From: Arachis hypogaea
Lineage: Eukaryota; Streptophyta; Magnoliopsida; Fabales; Fabaceae
Length of the DNA: 64,000 nucleotides
Reading direction: 5' to 3'
NCBI RefSeq assembly: GCF_003086295.3
Contig: NC_092041.1
Coordinates: forward strand, 97,241,827 to 97,305,826
Every line of letters begins with the position of its first letter. Position 1 is the stretch's first letter. The notes under the pieces are model-generated. The model was not told where the DNA came from, did no database searches, and worked only from the letters and a program-made list of their open reading frames with translations. Below, piece after piece: positions 24,480-37,676 of this stretch. A program made the translations under genes and the position numbers.

Positions 24480-26100
24480 GGCTTGGGCCTCGACTACTGC
24501 AATAGATTACTCCGCCAATGGTGCATATCTCCGACAAGATAAAGTCTGATAGATTCAAGCATGAGACAACTATGGAGTAGCAAAGCAAAGAACCAGCAGC
24601 TAGGGTGGCAATGGGTAAGGTAGGGTAAGGTTTGGATCCAACTTTAACACTACCTGCAGATTGAGATTTTTATATGATTCAACCCTATCCTACCCACTCT
24701 TAACCCGCTGGTACTGACCCTACCTGCGGGTTATAAAAAAGATACACTATTATTATATAACTTGATAATAATTCAAAATAGAACTGACTTTTATGTAAAA
24801 AAAATTATTAAATTATCAATTAATGATTTTCTTTTAGTGGCTAAGGATCTTTTACATTTAGTGAGAAGTTTTTGATTCAACATCCACTTAAAACATGTTT
24901 TTATATAAGTATATACATATATAGAGTGCAGGTTGGTCAGATAGGATTGAGACTTAACTCGCACCCTACCCTACCCGCTGCGGGTCGGGTTGGATATCCG
25001 CGGATAGGGTACATATTGCCACCCCTACCAGCAGCTACAAAGGACTCAGAATCCATCGAAGACAGAGTATTCAACTTACCATAGAAGAGCACAGTGACTA
25101 TGATAAAGATTGCATTAACCTGGTAGAAAAAATTATATCAGAGAAGGAGATTAACTTTAAAACATGCAAGTAAGTGCTGAAGAAAAGTTTACTTAATTTA
25201 GAACTATGGGACAAAGGTGAATCAATTCATGAGGTGAAGCATGAGCACATGGAGTTCTAAATTCAAGTGCATGGGGTGCCGTTAGAGCTTCTCAATAAGA
25301 AAACAGCAATAATGATAGGCAACATGGTGGGCATCTTATAGAAGATGAAGACCCAAAAATAGAAAATGTGATAGTGAGACATTTCTTAAGAATAAGAGTG
25401 GCAGTAAATATTTATAATCCTCTACCAACAAGGTTCTAGATTAGTAGAAAGGATCTACATCAGGCACGAGTTGATTTCAAGTATGAAAGACTTTTTGATT
25501 GTTATTGCTTAAATTGTAGGAGAATAGGTCACCACAAAAAACAATGCAAGGAGGAGATGCCTATGTCGATGAAAAATCCTCAAATAGTCAGATACTCACC
25601 AGATTTAGGAGTGGTACAGGCAAAATCGATCGAAAAGGTTCAACGGGAGGTGAACTTAGAGAAGGAAATAGTAAGGATGAAAGAGAAGGAGACAGCAGCG
25701 CGTGCACATCAAACGCTAGGGGAAGAAGGTGAAGGAAATCAAAGATCAAAGGAGTGCAAAGGAGGTTATGATCAAAGAAGAAACAGAAATTAAGTTAAGA
25801 ACTATCAATTAAGAGGCAAAAAAGTAGGGAGATGAGCTAAATCAGGAATAAAAAAATAGGTCAACAATATCCCTGAAAATCAGCAGCTAATTGGAGAGGA
25901 ATCAGAAGAGAAAAATCTAGAAGAAACAAGGCAGATAGAAGATCTCAGTCAGGAATTAAAAAGGCTGAAGGGCAAGTAGAAAACAGGCTGAAAAAGTCAA
26001 GGCCCAGCAAATGCAAAGAAAGTATATTTTGTAGAGATTCCAAATGAAAATGATGACAATGATAATAAAGAAGAAATTAACAAAATTCTAGAGGCAGTGA
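24480..26100 (+). pseudogene. LINE ORF1 (Gag-like, zinc knuckle) pseudogene
   Basis: After excision of the hAT MITE (24601-25027) the plus strand shows a decayed ORF1 of a plant L1-type LINE. A DUF4283-like segment (IQVHGVPLELLNKKTA...RVAVNIYNPLPTRF) is followed by ARVDFKYERLFDCYC and a perfect CCHC knuckle CLNCRRIGHHKKQC at 25506-25547. An acidic/basic tail follows. Several in-frame TAG and TAA codons interrupt it. ORF1 of these elements binds RNA in the LINE particle. It lies downstream of the RT fragment at 21096-23450 rather than upstream, so the two belong to different insertions. Confidence 0.75.
24601..25027. mobile_element. hAT MITE, 427 bp, nested in the LINE ORF1 pseudogene
   Basis: The terminal inverted repeat is tagggtggcaat at left, and taggggtggcaat when the right end is reverse-complemented. 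An 8-bp target duplication ccagcagc (24593-24600 and 25028-25035) is perfect. Subterminal parts are rich in ggtaggg, ctacccg and gcgggt motifs, and the middle is AT-rich without coding potential. Ends and duplication length fit the hAT superfamily. Confidence 0.9.
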
Positions 26101-26153
26101 AATTTGATTGGAGTTCACGAAAGTTCGCATTTATGCTTAGCACTTAGCAGTTA

Positions 26154-26600
26154 GACTCCGTCTTGGAGTTATTTTCCAACTTTTTATACCATTACCAATT
26201 TTTGGACTCCACTAGTTATTGGAATCTGTCATTGCTTGGTATGGCCAAAGGAGGCGAATGTAAAGAAGGCACGGTCGGTGTTACAGATCAAGAAGGATCG
26301 AGAGGATGAAAAAGTGGTGGTAGATTAATAGAAGTCGAATGCATAAATTACTAGCAAAGGAAAAAAAAGCAACGATGATAAAGACAATGACATTGACTCC
26401 AACTTAGAGTTATTTTCTAACTTTGTATATCGTTACCAATTTCTAGACCCCATTATTTATAAAAATCCGTCATCACTTATATGGCCAAAGGAGGCAAATG
26501 TAAAGGAGCGCGCAGTCAGTGTTATAGATCGAGAAGAATCGAGAAGATGAGAAAGTGGTGGTAGATCAAGAGAAGTTGAATGCAAAAGAATTATTGCAAA
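26154..26600. repeat. Tandem duplication with 241-bp period
   Basis: Unit 1 starts gactccgtcttggagtt at 26154 and unit 2 starts gactccaacttagagtt at 26395. Both contain tatggccaaaggaggc and agaagaatcgagaagatga-type segments. Identity is about 80-85 percent by eye. The coding status is lost. Confidence 0.7.
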
Positions 26601-26893
26601 ACAAATATCCAAAATCTAAAAAAAAAATTGAAGCATAACAAAAAGAAAACATCCAAAACATAACAAAAAAGAAATATCCAAAATTTAATAAAACGAGACA
26701 TTTAATATTATTGAAAAAAATATCCAAAAACTAAAAGAAAAACCATCTAAAACTATTAAAAAACTATTCAAAACTTAAAAAGAAAAAATCCAAAACATAA
26801 AAAAAAACTTCCAAAATATATAAAAAAGACACATCCAAAATTTAGAAAAAAAATATCCAACACTAAAAAAAAGAATATCTAAGACCTACAAAA
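26601..26893. repeat. Degenerate minisatellite of ATCCAAAA-type units
   Basis: About a dozen imperfect units of 20-25 bases, each a run of A followed by tatccaaaa or catccaaaa and a short cta/taa tail, follow one another. No coding potential. Confidence 0.65.
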
Positions 26894-26965
26894 AGAAGAA
26901 GGAGGAAAAGAAAAGATGAACGAGGAGGAGAAGGAAGAGAACACTGTGTGTGGCTTAACTGCGGT

Positions 26966-27618
26966 CAGGGACGGATCCAGAAATGATATTATGGGGGGCC
27001 AAAAACACATATAATATTAAAAATTATGTAAAAAAATTATATAATATAAGAGGTATTACAAAAATATACCGACAGAGAATATATTTTAAAGTAAAAAAAT
27101 ATGTGTATACTTTTTTATTAACGAAGTGGTCGAATCTTTGTATTATAAAATTCACCAATAATAGAATTTGTGTCAAATTTTTCAGTAATTTTCTTTTCAA
27201 TATAACTAAAAGACAATTGGCAAGAAATTCATCCTTTATTTTATTTCTAAGTTATTTTTCACAATATTCATAGTTGAAAAAGATCTCTTAATTGTAGCAG
27301 TTGAAACAGAGAAAATTAATACCAAATGAATAAAAAAAGACGGCCACAAGAAGAAAAAGAATTCACTTTATGAGATTTGAAAATTTTTATTTAATTAAAA
27401 AATATTAGTAATAATATCTTTTTCAGATTTCTTTAATATTGTTACTTACTTTGTAGATATTAAAAATTATTAATATTTAAATTAGACTGAACTTTTATTT
27501 ATAATAGACAAAATAATAAATTATTTTTGAAAAAAATTAAATTATACATAATAACTTACTACTATTAAAAAAGGTTGGGGGGCCGAGGCCGCCACTCGCC
27601 CCCTTATGTCAGTCCCTG
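26966..27618. mobile_element. Non-autonomous hAT element, 653 bp
   Basis: The element starts cagggacggatccaga and ends agtccctg. Terminal inverted repeats are cagggac with one-base extensions. The 8-bp target duplication actgcggt is perfect (26958-26965, 27619-27626). A G-rich block (tggggggcc, gttggggggccgaggcc) lies near each end. The 96-residue ORF at 26983-27273 is AT-rich and not recognised as transposase. Confidence 0.85.
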
Positions 27619-27626
27619 ACTGCGGT

Positions 27627-28105
27627 AGTTGCTCTCGCATGCACCGTCGACTGCAGAAGACGTGCAGCTTCTGCCGACAGACGACTGGTGCGCCAACAAA
27701 ACTAATTTTAAAATTTAAAATTAGGTTTTTAAAAAATTAGCTACTAGATAACTAAATTAGCTACCTACACAATTAGTTATCTATATTTTTTTTTAATTTT
27801 AAAAAATTCTATCTCACAATACAATTTTGTGTCCTATTTTAGACTAGACAAAAATTTTGTGTATTTCTATCCGAGATTGATTTTTTATTTATTTGTTTTT
27901 GTGTTATTTTCTAAACATTTTTTTTGTTTTTGTGCTTTGTTTTTGTCTTGAGATAAAATCGGAACAAAACCCAAGAGACTTTTATCAATAAGATTTTTTA
28001 TTATTATAACCTTTAATTAACTTGCAAGATTGAATAATTAGTTTTGTTAAATATGTTAGTTAAAAAATAAAAATTAACAATATTGATTAAAATAAAAAAT
28101 AAAAA
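27627..28105. other. Intergenic DNA, nothing recognised
   Basis: AT-rich spacer between the hAT element and the LINE. No ORF or repeat boundary supported. Confidence 0.5.
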
Positions 28106-28239
28106 TCAATTATTTTTTTTTTTGAAAGGAGAAGCTCAACACAACAAGTGGAGCATAAATATAACAAACAGACACAAATATAAAAGGAGTATGTTATAAA
28201 AATACTAATTAATCCCCGCTGTCATCTTCGGCATTGCCA

Positions 28240-31200
28240 TCAACAACAGAAGGGATCCACACCTATCCACTCCTTGTAATGTATGGAGGACTGGTAGATG
28301 ATCTCTTCAATCCCTTTTCCTTCATTTTGAAAAATCCGCCTATTCCTTTCCAACCAAATGTTCCAGATAATGGTACAGAAACATACCATCCACCTCTTGC
28401 GCTCCTGTTTACTAGTTGATAACTCAGTCCAACTTTGAAAATGCTCCTTTATCGTTCCCGGGCACGACCATGGTCTTCCAACAAAAGAGAGCCAAGCACA
28501 CCACACCTGGCAGGAGAATCCACAACCAAGAAATAAGTGGTATCCAGATTCAATATTTTCATTACACAACACACAGACAGTATCCTCCTGGTTAATCACT
28601 CCCAACCGACTCAGCCTCCCCTTCGTGTTGACCCTTCCAGTCAAGACAAACCATGTGAACAATTCAACTCTAGAAGGGACTAAACCTTTCCAAACTGTCC
28701 TAGTAAAGCTGTAGCTCGCTATATCCTCTGGAAGCATTTCCACCTGCATAGTCTGCACAAAGGAGTTAGTAGAAAATACGCCTTGTTTATCAAATTTCCA
28801 CACAACTCTGTCATCTCTCCCATATACTAAATTAACCAGTCTTAATGTTTCATGCAGCTGGTTGACTAGGTCCAACTCCCATTGGAATAGCACTCGCCTC
28901 CATTGGAAGTTCCATCTCCACTCTAACCCGTCCCAGAATCCACAATCCCCTATGACGGATCCTCTTTGGTTTGAAACTGAGAAAAGCCTTGGAAAAAGAT
29001 CTTTTAGGGTCCCACCACGTAACCATAGATCCTCCCAGAACCGAGTTCCTCTTCCGTCACCAATCTCCATGGACATTCCATTGATCATTTTCTGTTTCAG
29101 TCGTTGATCCTTAAACTGTAACTGGCATATATCCTTCCATGCCCCCCCCGGGTAGGTAGCACCTGAGATGACAACATCACATTGGGGTTGAGGTTGTTAC
29201 ACGAGCATACTACCTTCTTCCATAAGGGGCAATCCTCCTTCGAAAATCGCCACCACCACTTAAAGAGAAGGGCTGTGTTACGTACCATGGCATCACCAAC
29301 ACCTAACCCTCCGAACTTTTTGGGGGTCTGAACCACCTCCCACCTAACCATGGCCATACCAAGTCTACCATCCTCCTTACTCCATAGAAACCTTATCTAT
29401 AGGGAGATCAGTTTTTCGGCAACAGTCTTTGGCATCTTATACAAACTCAAATAATAAACTGGCAGGCTATTCAAAACAGACTTAATCAGTACCAGCTTAC
29501 CAGCTCTACTTAGGGTCTTTGACTTCCACACGCTCAGTTTCTGCTCCACCTTGTCTATAATGGGCTTCCAAGTCTTCACTAATCTCGGGTTCACTCCTAA
29601 CTGAATCCCCAAGTATTTCACCGGAAGAGAGGCCACCTTACAGCCCAACACTCGAGACATACGTAGTATCCACTGACCGTCACAATTTACAGGAATCATG
29701 CTGGACTTATCAAAATTAATAGTCAGACCTGACATGAGCTCAAAGCAACGCAGGATCCTCTTGTAATTCTTTATGGTTTCTTCTTCTGGTGGACAGAACA
29801 GGACAGTATCATCCGCAAACTGAAGATGTGACAGCTCGACGTGATCTCTACCCACCAATAACGGCGAAAGTCGGCCATTTCTCACCGCCTCCCTAAACAT
29901 CCGATGCATGACTTCAGCAACCAGAACAAATAGGAACGGAGACAATGGATCCCCCTGTCGCAAGCCTCTTTCCATCTTGAACGGCTTTGATGGTGAACCA
30001 TTTATCAACACTGACATACTGCTCGTACTTACGCACTCCCTAATCCAATTCCTCCATCTTTGGCCAAAACCCATCTTTTGCAGCACAAGATCCACAAAGT
30101 TCCATCTGACTTTATCATATGCTTTCTGGAAATCTAGCTTTATTATTACCCTTGCCTTCTTTGTCGCTTTCATCCATTGAACAGTTTCGCAAGCAATAAG
30201 GGCCCCGTCATGAATCTTGCGTCCTTTGACAAAGGCACTCTGAGTCTCACCAACCAATCGTGGCATGATTGCTCGCATCCTCCTTACCAGTATTTTGGAT
30301 ATGACTTTATACACACAACCTACCATACTGATTGGTCTCAGGTCTTTAATTTCTGTTGCACCAGGGAACTTCGGGGCCAATGCCACCCAGGTGAGGTTCG
30401 CATCTGCCGGTAGCTTGCAAGTCAAGAAAAAATTCATCACCGCCTCTGTGAAATCAGAGCCAATTTCAGCCCAACACCTCTTTATAAAGTTCATATTATA
30501 GCCATCACTGCCTGGCGCCTTCCTTGATTCACAATCCCACACCGCTTCTTTAATCTCCTCAGGAGACGGTTGCACCTCTAGAGCCAAAGCGTCATCTTCA
30601 CCAATCATTTCCACCAGTCCGTTCCTGAATCCCACCAATGGAGTCGCTTCCTGATGATACAAATTCTTGTAAAAGTCTCTAATCGCAATCTTGATTCGAG
30701 CTTGGTTCCTTACCATTCTCCCATTAATGAGAAGCGCATCGATCCTGTTGTTTCTCCTTCTTGCGGAGGCTAGATTGTGGAAATACCTTGTATTCTTATC
30801 ATTATCCTTTGCATGTCTAGATCTCGACATCTGCTTCCAATGTAGCTCCTTTCTTACATACCACTTCTCACAGCAAGACACTAACGCTTTCCTTCTTGCC
30901 TCCAATGTTCCATCATAAGCGCCCTCACCCACCATATCATCAATCTTCTTGATCTCTTCCTCAAACTTCAAAATTTTCTTATCCAGGTCCCCAAAATTTT
31001 CTTTATGCCATCTTCTAATAGGAGCTGTCATAGCCTTTAATTTTTCTGTGAACTGTGTCTCACGTAAACCTCTCCATTCATCTTTGATCATCCTCAGAAA
31101 TCCTTCATGTGTAAACCACGAGTCAAGACTTCTGAAAGGCCTTGGACCATCTCTCTGCCTCATGCCTTCCACTATAATTGGGCAATGGTCAGTCAAACCC

Positions 31201-31849
31201 CTTGGACCCCCTCTTAATCGAATCTCTGAAAATTTTTCAATCCATTCCAAGCTAACCAAAACCCTATCGATACGACTACAGGAACTACCTCTGAACCATG
31301 TGAACTTTCGGTCTGTAATCGGCAAATCCACCAATTCCATGTCATTTATCCAACTCTTGAAGTCTTCAGCTGACAGGGATAAGCTAACTGCTCCCCGTCT
31401 TTCTTCCACCTGTACAATCTCATTAAAATCTCCCATGAAACAGCAGGGAACCTGACATAGACCGGCTATGTAGCTTAACTCCTCCCATACAATCAGTTTC
31501 TCTTGTCTAGAATGCTCCCCATACACCAGAATAAAAGCACAATTAAAATTATATTGCAGCAGCTCCCCTTCAACACATATCCATCTCTCCCCTTTGTGGC
31601 TAATTCTTAATTTAAAAAAATCGTCATCCCATATTAACAGCAATCCACCAGATGCACCATTAGATTCCACAAAATCCCATCTCGCACAACTACTTCCCCA
31701 AATTTTTTATACATCAAATTTAGTCACCACCTGTCTTTTCGTCTCTACCAGTCCTAGCATGCTTAATCTAAAATTCCTTTTCAAATCTTTTATCATCCTC
31801 ATCTTACCATCCCCCTCAACTCCCTAATATTCCAAGATGTAAAAATCAT
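28240..31849 (-). pseudogene. LINE ORF2: endonuclease, reverse transcriptase, zf-RVT
   Basis: It starts at ATG 31849 (MIFTSWNIREL, the APE endonuclease start). It breaks by frameshift about 13 codons in and by a TAA near 31710, then runs open as a 757-residue ORF at 29397-31670. Endonuclease residues seen there are CFMGDFNEI, SRIDRVL and LTDHCPI. RT motifs in order are SRKAPGSDGYN, FQKAYDKVRW, GLRQGDPLSPFLF and LQFADDTVLF (catalytic FADD). A stop at 29397 separates it from 29097-29357 (TPKKFGGLGVGDA). After another break, 28240-29088 carries the zf-RVT domain with CVLCNENIESGYHLFLGC. The protein copies LINE RNA at a nicked chromosomal target. Only a few lesions are present, so the copy is fairly young but inactive. 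Confidence 0.9.
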
Positions 31850-31852
31850 TTC

Positions 31853-32131
31853 AATAAATTATTACACACCTTTTTGTATGGTTTGGGTCTGCTCCTCCTC
31901 GCTTTTGCTTTTTGTTTCGCCAACTTTTTTTTACGAGAAATTTCTTCGTTCTGTTGCTGGAGGATCGCCATAATGTCCTCTTCTTCGTCATACAGTACAG
32001 CTCCCGACTCCGTTGCTAGTTCCCAGGTTCTTTTATTTTCTATCATCTGGTCCTCCAATGTTAAATCTTCATTATCACTGGCTTCTGCGTAATTGGCTTG
32101 AGTTTCGTCTTCCGGTTCGTCCTCATCTTCT
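31853..32131 (-). pseudogene. C-terminal end of the LINE ORF1
   Basis: An acidic then basic tail (EEEDIMAILQQQNEEISRKK, then KAKARRSRPKPYKK) ends in a stop just before the ORF2 start. The frame is open upstream to the truncation point near 32131, with an ED-rich stretch. The tight ORF1-ORF2 spacing is typical of plant L1 LINEs. The RNA-binding part is missing because of the 5' truncation. Confidence 0.6.
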
Positions 32132-32140
32132 TCAATTATT

Positions 32141-32780
32141 AATCACCTATTAAAAAAAAATATGCAAGCCTTCCCATTTATTTGCTGTTATCAACCTCGC
32201 CCACAAAATACATCATTTTTTTTTTCCTACGTATTGAAACCGTTCATCGCGCCTTGAAGCATATGCTGATATGCATGAGACATCGATTGGCACAAGTGCA
32301 CAACTAGTATCATTTTTTTTCTATTTAAATTCTCCAATCTTATATTGACATGAAGAACCTGATCAGCCGATCCACCAGTCACAACTTGACCTCATTATTT
32401 GGAAAGTTAAAACGTGTCTGGGTTTCCATCACCACCCCCTCCTTCCATGCATTAATTTGCTACACATGCTTTATTATTAGTCATTATAATTTTTGGTTTG
32501 GATTCAATAGATTAAAGAATAATTGGCCATGAATTTAAGTTTCATTAAAGGTTTAGTATTGGATAATAAATGATTGTATACACAATGCACAATTCAAACC
32601 TTTAATAATTACTTAAACAGACTAGTGAACTAATTATTTAAAAATTTTAATTTATTTTTTTTTTACTAAATATAAAAAAATTTAAATTCGTAACCTCTTA
32701 AATGAGTATGAAAAAAAATGTCATTTGAACTATAACTCACAAACAATTTCAATTCGTTATTATTAGTCATTATGTACTAC

Positions 32781-32854
<74 letters not shown>

Positions 32855-34629
32855 CATCATTATCATCTTAAAAATTCATATTAAAATTACTACTAATAAA
32901 AGTTTTAAATTTTTATTTTGATAGATATACAATAAATACAATAAAACTTAAAATTTGTATTTTTTTCTATGAAAACTTTTTATTAATTAGTAATTTTAAT
33001 GCTACATAATATATAGCTATATCATTATTATCGTTATTATTATATTTTGCTACAAATATTTTAAGGTATTTGTTAATAATTTTAAATTACTATTTTTGAT
33101 AAAGCTCAATAAAAAATTGTGCATTTAGATTATTATTATTACTATTCTAAACTTAAAAAATTTATTATTATTTTTAAATTTGCATTTTTTATTAAAAACC
33201 TTAATTTATTATTAGGCACATCCATATAGAGAGAGAGAAATGAGGGCATGTGCGAGTGGCAAAGCAAACCATGTTCAATGCCAAGTCCTAACTAGACATG
33301 TCAAATAATGGTGGCGCAAACAGCTCTTCAAATTGGTTAAAGAAAAAGAACCAATTAGTTAGTTAATTAATTAATTGTTATTTGGTGCAGCTGCAACAGC
33401 ACCAAAGCCAGATTTTCACATGGGTGGGTGAGTGAGTGCTTGGTGCTGCCACGTTTACAGGGTCCAGTGTCTTTTTTTCTTTTGTGCCTATTTTCTGAAT
33501 TATGAAGCCCCCTTTTTCCATTTCTTACATTGTCATTTTTTTGGGCCCAGAGAATCAGACTCAATCATATTCATATCACAATTTTTTCTGCAAATATATA
33601 TCCTGCTTTATTTGGATATCCAATACAATACAACTGTATTCTCATCAACAACTTAGATATGCCATTATTAACATTACACATGAATGATTTACTCAATTTC
33701 TGTACCAAAATATCTCATTCAAAATTTTTAAATATTTTAAGAGTGTTTCGATAATTTTATAAAAAATATCATGTAAATACTAAAATAAACTATTAAAATT
33801 AATTATTATATATTTGTATATATATTAATTTATTTTTAATATATATTTTATTTTAATAAATAATTTTAATGATTGATTTTAATATATATCGTAATATTAT
33901 TGTAAGTTTATATATTTATTTCAACTTCAATTATATATCAATGATTAATATTACTAAAATATAAAATTAAGTACTTGAAATGTTTCCTAACTATTTATTA
34001 CAGTATTAAACTTAAATGCTATCTAACAATTATAATACTCAATATTATGTATGTTGGATTAAATACTTACTATCATACTTAGAAAAAAATGTAATTTTAT
34101 ATTTTATATTTTTTGAACTATATATAAGTAACATAAAAGTTAGTTAAATTATTGGTGAAAATATGAAGACCATCAAATCTTAAGAGTAAAATTAGTTAAA
34201 TTAAAACTAATATTCTGAAGCTCCACATGAAGCCGTGCCTGTCACACTACAAAGTAAAAACCTTGAAATTTTATTTTATTTTATTTTTTAAAAATCGTGT
34301 ATGATATGGTGGTAGAGCTTTTTAGAATTTAGAGTTATTATCCTCCATCAATCCAAGAAAGACAAGTAGAAGTATAATATATAGTGATATAAAAATAAGT
34401 AAAATACATTACAGAATGTGGGAGAGAGAGAGAGAGAGAGGCACCTCCACTTCTTAATTACATAGCTCTCATAACAATAAATGATGATAATAATGTGGTA
34501 AGGTAAGTGGTAAATATAACCAATACAATAATAGGAAAGCAAATAAGAGAAGCAATAATGCATAAAATAAGAATATAATATAAAGTATAAGAAATGACAC
34601 ATCTTATAATGTTATATTATATTCTTAAA
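32141..34629. other. Intergenic DNA downstream of XTH-A, with microsatellites
   Basis: No gene supported. It contains a TTA microsatellite (separate entry), a short GA repeat at 34420-34440 and much AT-rich sequence. ORFs at 33367-33754 and 34348-34602 have no recognisable domain. Confidence 0.5.
32782..32853. repeat. (TTA)24 microsatellite
   Basis: An uninterrupted run of TTA units of about 72 bases, followed by a few TCA-substituted units. Confidence 0.95.
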
Positions 34630-37625
34630 TTAAATGTCACGGTCTCTAGAGCATTCAGGAGGAAGAGTAGGGTAACGCTTTCTATCATTGCAATAGTTGT
34701 AAATAGTGAACTTCTGGCGAACCCATCTAAGCCTCCTCCATTGAAGAGCATCAAGGTCTCTGAATTCTTGTTGGTCCCACCATCTCTTACCTTGAGTGGA
34801 ACAGAACTTGGCTTCAACGGAGGCTTCACAACCATCAATGTGGAAGCCTTTGTAGGAAGCTATGAATGGTGCTTTCGACCAATCTGTTTTCTCCAAACCA
34901 CCCCTTGTGGCCCAATCATCTGCGTTCCATAAGCTGTTGTAGATTTTCATTGGTTGGTCAAATGGGAATTTCACACCCAAGTCCTTGCAGTTCTTGAACA
35001 CCCTAATTGGTACATCATCCACAAAGAACCTGTTTTTTCATATACACAAATTTTCTTTGGGGTTATTCTCTCTGGAAATGATAAAAATAGATTGGTTATC
35101 ATTAATGAGATAAAATGACAAATAAATTTTTAATCTTTTATTCCAAACATAAATAAAATTTTTCATAAATTTAAATATAAATATATTCTTGATTTTTGCA
35201 TATAAATTTTTCGAAAAATACTAGATAGTTATCAGAATTTTATTATTATTTAAAAATATTGGATAAAGTATATTATTAATAAATTTTGATAATCTTCTAA
35301 CATTTTTTAAATTCTTCGGTGCCAATTCAAATAATTATTTATGTATCTCTCATTTATAAAAAATTAAGATTTATTACTAATATTTTAATTTGATGAAAAA
35401 TTTATTTATTTTTGTAATAAAAAATTAGAGGCTTATTTGTGCTTCTTTCACATAAGCTTTTAGAGAGAGGATAACGACATTTTATTAAAATTATTATATC
35501 ATTTAAATTTGATCAATATTTTTTATATTGAAGTGACAACATCAATTACTAAGTTTCTATGATACTGAAGTGACAAAATCTGTATATATAAAAAATGAGT
35601 GTTAGGATTTAAAATAAAATGTTAAAAATAAAAGAAAAAACAAACCAACCCCCTAAAAGGACCTTTCTTTACGAGAAAATTAGCAAAATTATTTGGGGGG
35701 GGGGGGTACGATGCTTGTAATAGTGAAAAGGATTCGTGTGACTTTTGTCTTTTGTAAATATTTTCTTTTCCTTTTGAAAATTCTTACCCTCCTTCCAACA
35801 CACATCATCATCATTTCATTTCAATTAGGTCCACTCTTTTTTCATCTTTCGTAACATTTTGAGAAAAAATTATAAATACATAGAAGAAGCATGGTGATTT
35901 TTTCTTTATATTAATTAATTAATGAACAATAATTTATAGAAAAAACATAATAATGGATACACTAAATAATTATAATTAAACATAAAGTAGAAATTTTATA
36001 CTTATATATATATAGTAGAAGGCTAGAAGCTTGAAAGTTGCGAGATCCAGCTTGAAAGTAAAATTAAAATAAAATGAAAAAACACAAGGCACGTGAAAGA
36101 TTTTATGTAAAGATTTTAGGTCCCACATTGGGAGAAATAATGATCCCCTTTAGGTAATAAAGATTTCACCTGTAAAATTTTTAACTATTAAGTATTAACT
36201 AGATGTCTCGCCATTCACATGCTGTTTTTTTTTTGTTCCTTCTTAAAGATAGAAAGATAATGTTATTTATACACTTAAATTAATATATATATATATATAT
36301 AATATATATATATATATAATAAGATCGATAGGAAACATTTTATTATAAATACAGATAAATTGAAGGAATGCATAGATGAAATAATATATTTACATATAAA
36401 AGATGTTAAGAATCAGTTTAATATTTAGTTAACTTTATCATATCCATCTTTCCTTCCCACTCACTCTCGTATATTGGAAAAAATGTTAATCTTCTTAATT
36501 AAACCGATTTTCATTAAAAAGAAGTTAAATATATAGAACACAGAAAATATTTTTATAAATGAAGTGTATATATAAAATGTTAAAATAATACTACACATCT
36601 AAATATTTTTGTTAATTAAGTCTAACTAATTTAATCTAATCAACAAAAATTAATTATAAATAATATTATTTCAAGTCTTACGGTTTAATTTGGTTAAACT
36701 CGATTAAAAAATATTTAGATAGGTATCATTACTCAAAATGTTAACGAGAATGAGTTGAGATTACTTACACAACTTGATACAAGTTCCATAGAACTGAATA
36801 TCTGTGGTATTCTTTGGTGGGATCAAACCAGAGATAGATTCTCTGTTCTCTATCACCTTTACCTCCGGTGAACACATTGGTTTGCAATATGTAAGGTTGT
36901 CCTGTTCTGTTCCCCAAGAACTCAAAGTCTATTTCATCATGCTCCGCAGTTTGTGAAGACAACTGTGTTATGTCAATATTCAAAATCACATTCATTCCCA
37001 CACCAACCAACCAACCAACCAATGTTCAGAGTTCAGACTTCAGACACATTATAACTACATAACAACACACTCACACTAGACAAATTTATTAGGTCTCAAT
37101 CAGTAGCATAAGAAAAAAAAAACCCTTTTTTTTTTAAAAAAACAAAATAAGATTTGTTTAATCTTTTATTTTATTAAAAAGTTCCAGCAAAGAAAAAAAA
37201 ATGAAAAAAAGAGAAAAGTTTATTTATTTTATTTTATTTTAGTTTTTGAATCTTACATAGAAAGCGGTTACAGTGCCAGCGGAATCACCAGGAACCATCT
37301 TGATGTACATGCTGAAGTGACCAAACAAGTATGAACCTTTGGACTGGAATCCAGTGCCTGTTCATTTTCAACAGTTAATTAATTAACATTTAAACATTAA
37401 TAATAATAATAATCGAGTTATATTACCAGTATATTTATCAAGATGGAGCTGAATCTCAGAACCGCCATTGAAGTATTTGATGTGGTCAAAGGCCCAAGTG
37501 GGAACATAGTTACGGCCAAATTGAACATCAACGGGTCTTCTGGGAACGCCGCACATTGCAGCGGACACCAGTGACGCTACAATAACAAGACTTAGGGTCA
37601 ATACACCTACACGCCTTGAACCCAT
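34630..37625 (-). CDS. XTH: Xyloglucan endotransglucosylase/hydrolase A (BRU1-like, GH16)
   Basis: Four exons on the minus strand: 37427-37625, 37257-37357, 36769-36962 and 34630-35029. All introns are GT-AG (69, 294 and 1739 bp). The CDS is 894 nt, 297 residues, the normal XTH length. A signal peptide covers about residues 1-25 ([20 protein letters not shown]). The GH16 catalytic motif [10 protein letters not shown] is at 108-117, with nucleophile Glu110, Asp112 and acid/base Glu114. The adjoining NRT is the conserved N-glycosylation site. The XTH C-terminal domain follows ([21 protein letters not shown], then [19 protein letters not shown]) and ends [10 protein letters not shown]. The protein is secreted and cuts and rejoins xyloglucan chains in the cell wall. 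Overall sequence is closest, from memory of the family, to the brassinosteroid-induced BRU1 of soybean. A paralogue lies about 6 kb away on the same strand. Confidence 0.96.
35695..35706. repeat. Run of 12 G in XTH-A intron 3
   Basis: Twelve consecutive G on the plus strand, in an otherwise AT-rich intron. Confidence 0.9.
36285..36319. repeat. TA-rich microsatellite in XTH-A intron 3
   Basis: Two adjacent TA runs separated by one extra A. Confidence 0.85.
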
Positions 37626-37676
37626 TTTCTTTTTTTCTTTTCAAACTTGTGACACTTCAAGGCTATACCATGCCCC

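Larger units (their letters stand above)
28115..32131 (-). mobile_element. 5'-truncated L1-type LINE with target duplication
   Basis: ORF2 and the last part of ORF1 run on the minus strand. The 3' end is a T-run on the plus strand (28113-28123), which is the poly(A) tail. Direct repeats tcaattatt occur at 28106-28114 and 32132-32140, where a target-primed insertion would leave them; the first overlaps the tail by two bases. The 5' end is cut inside ORF1, as is common for LINEs. Confidence 0.78.

Noticed and set aside
34594..34932. 112-residue plus-strand ORF over XTH-A exon 4, with a similar ORF at 43428-43742 over XTH-B exon 4
   Set aside because: Both are antisense to well-supported coding exons. 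Their similarity follows from the conserved XTH sequence on the other strand.
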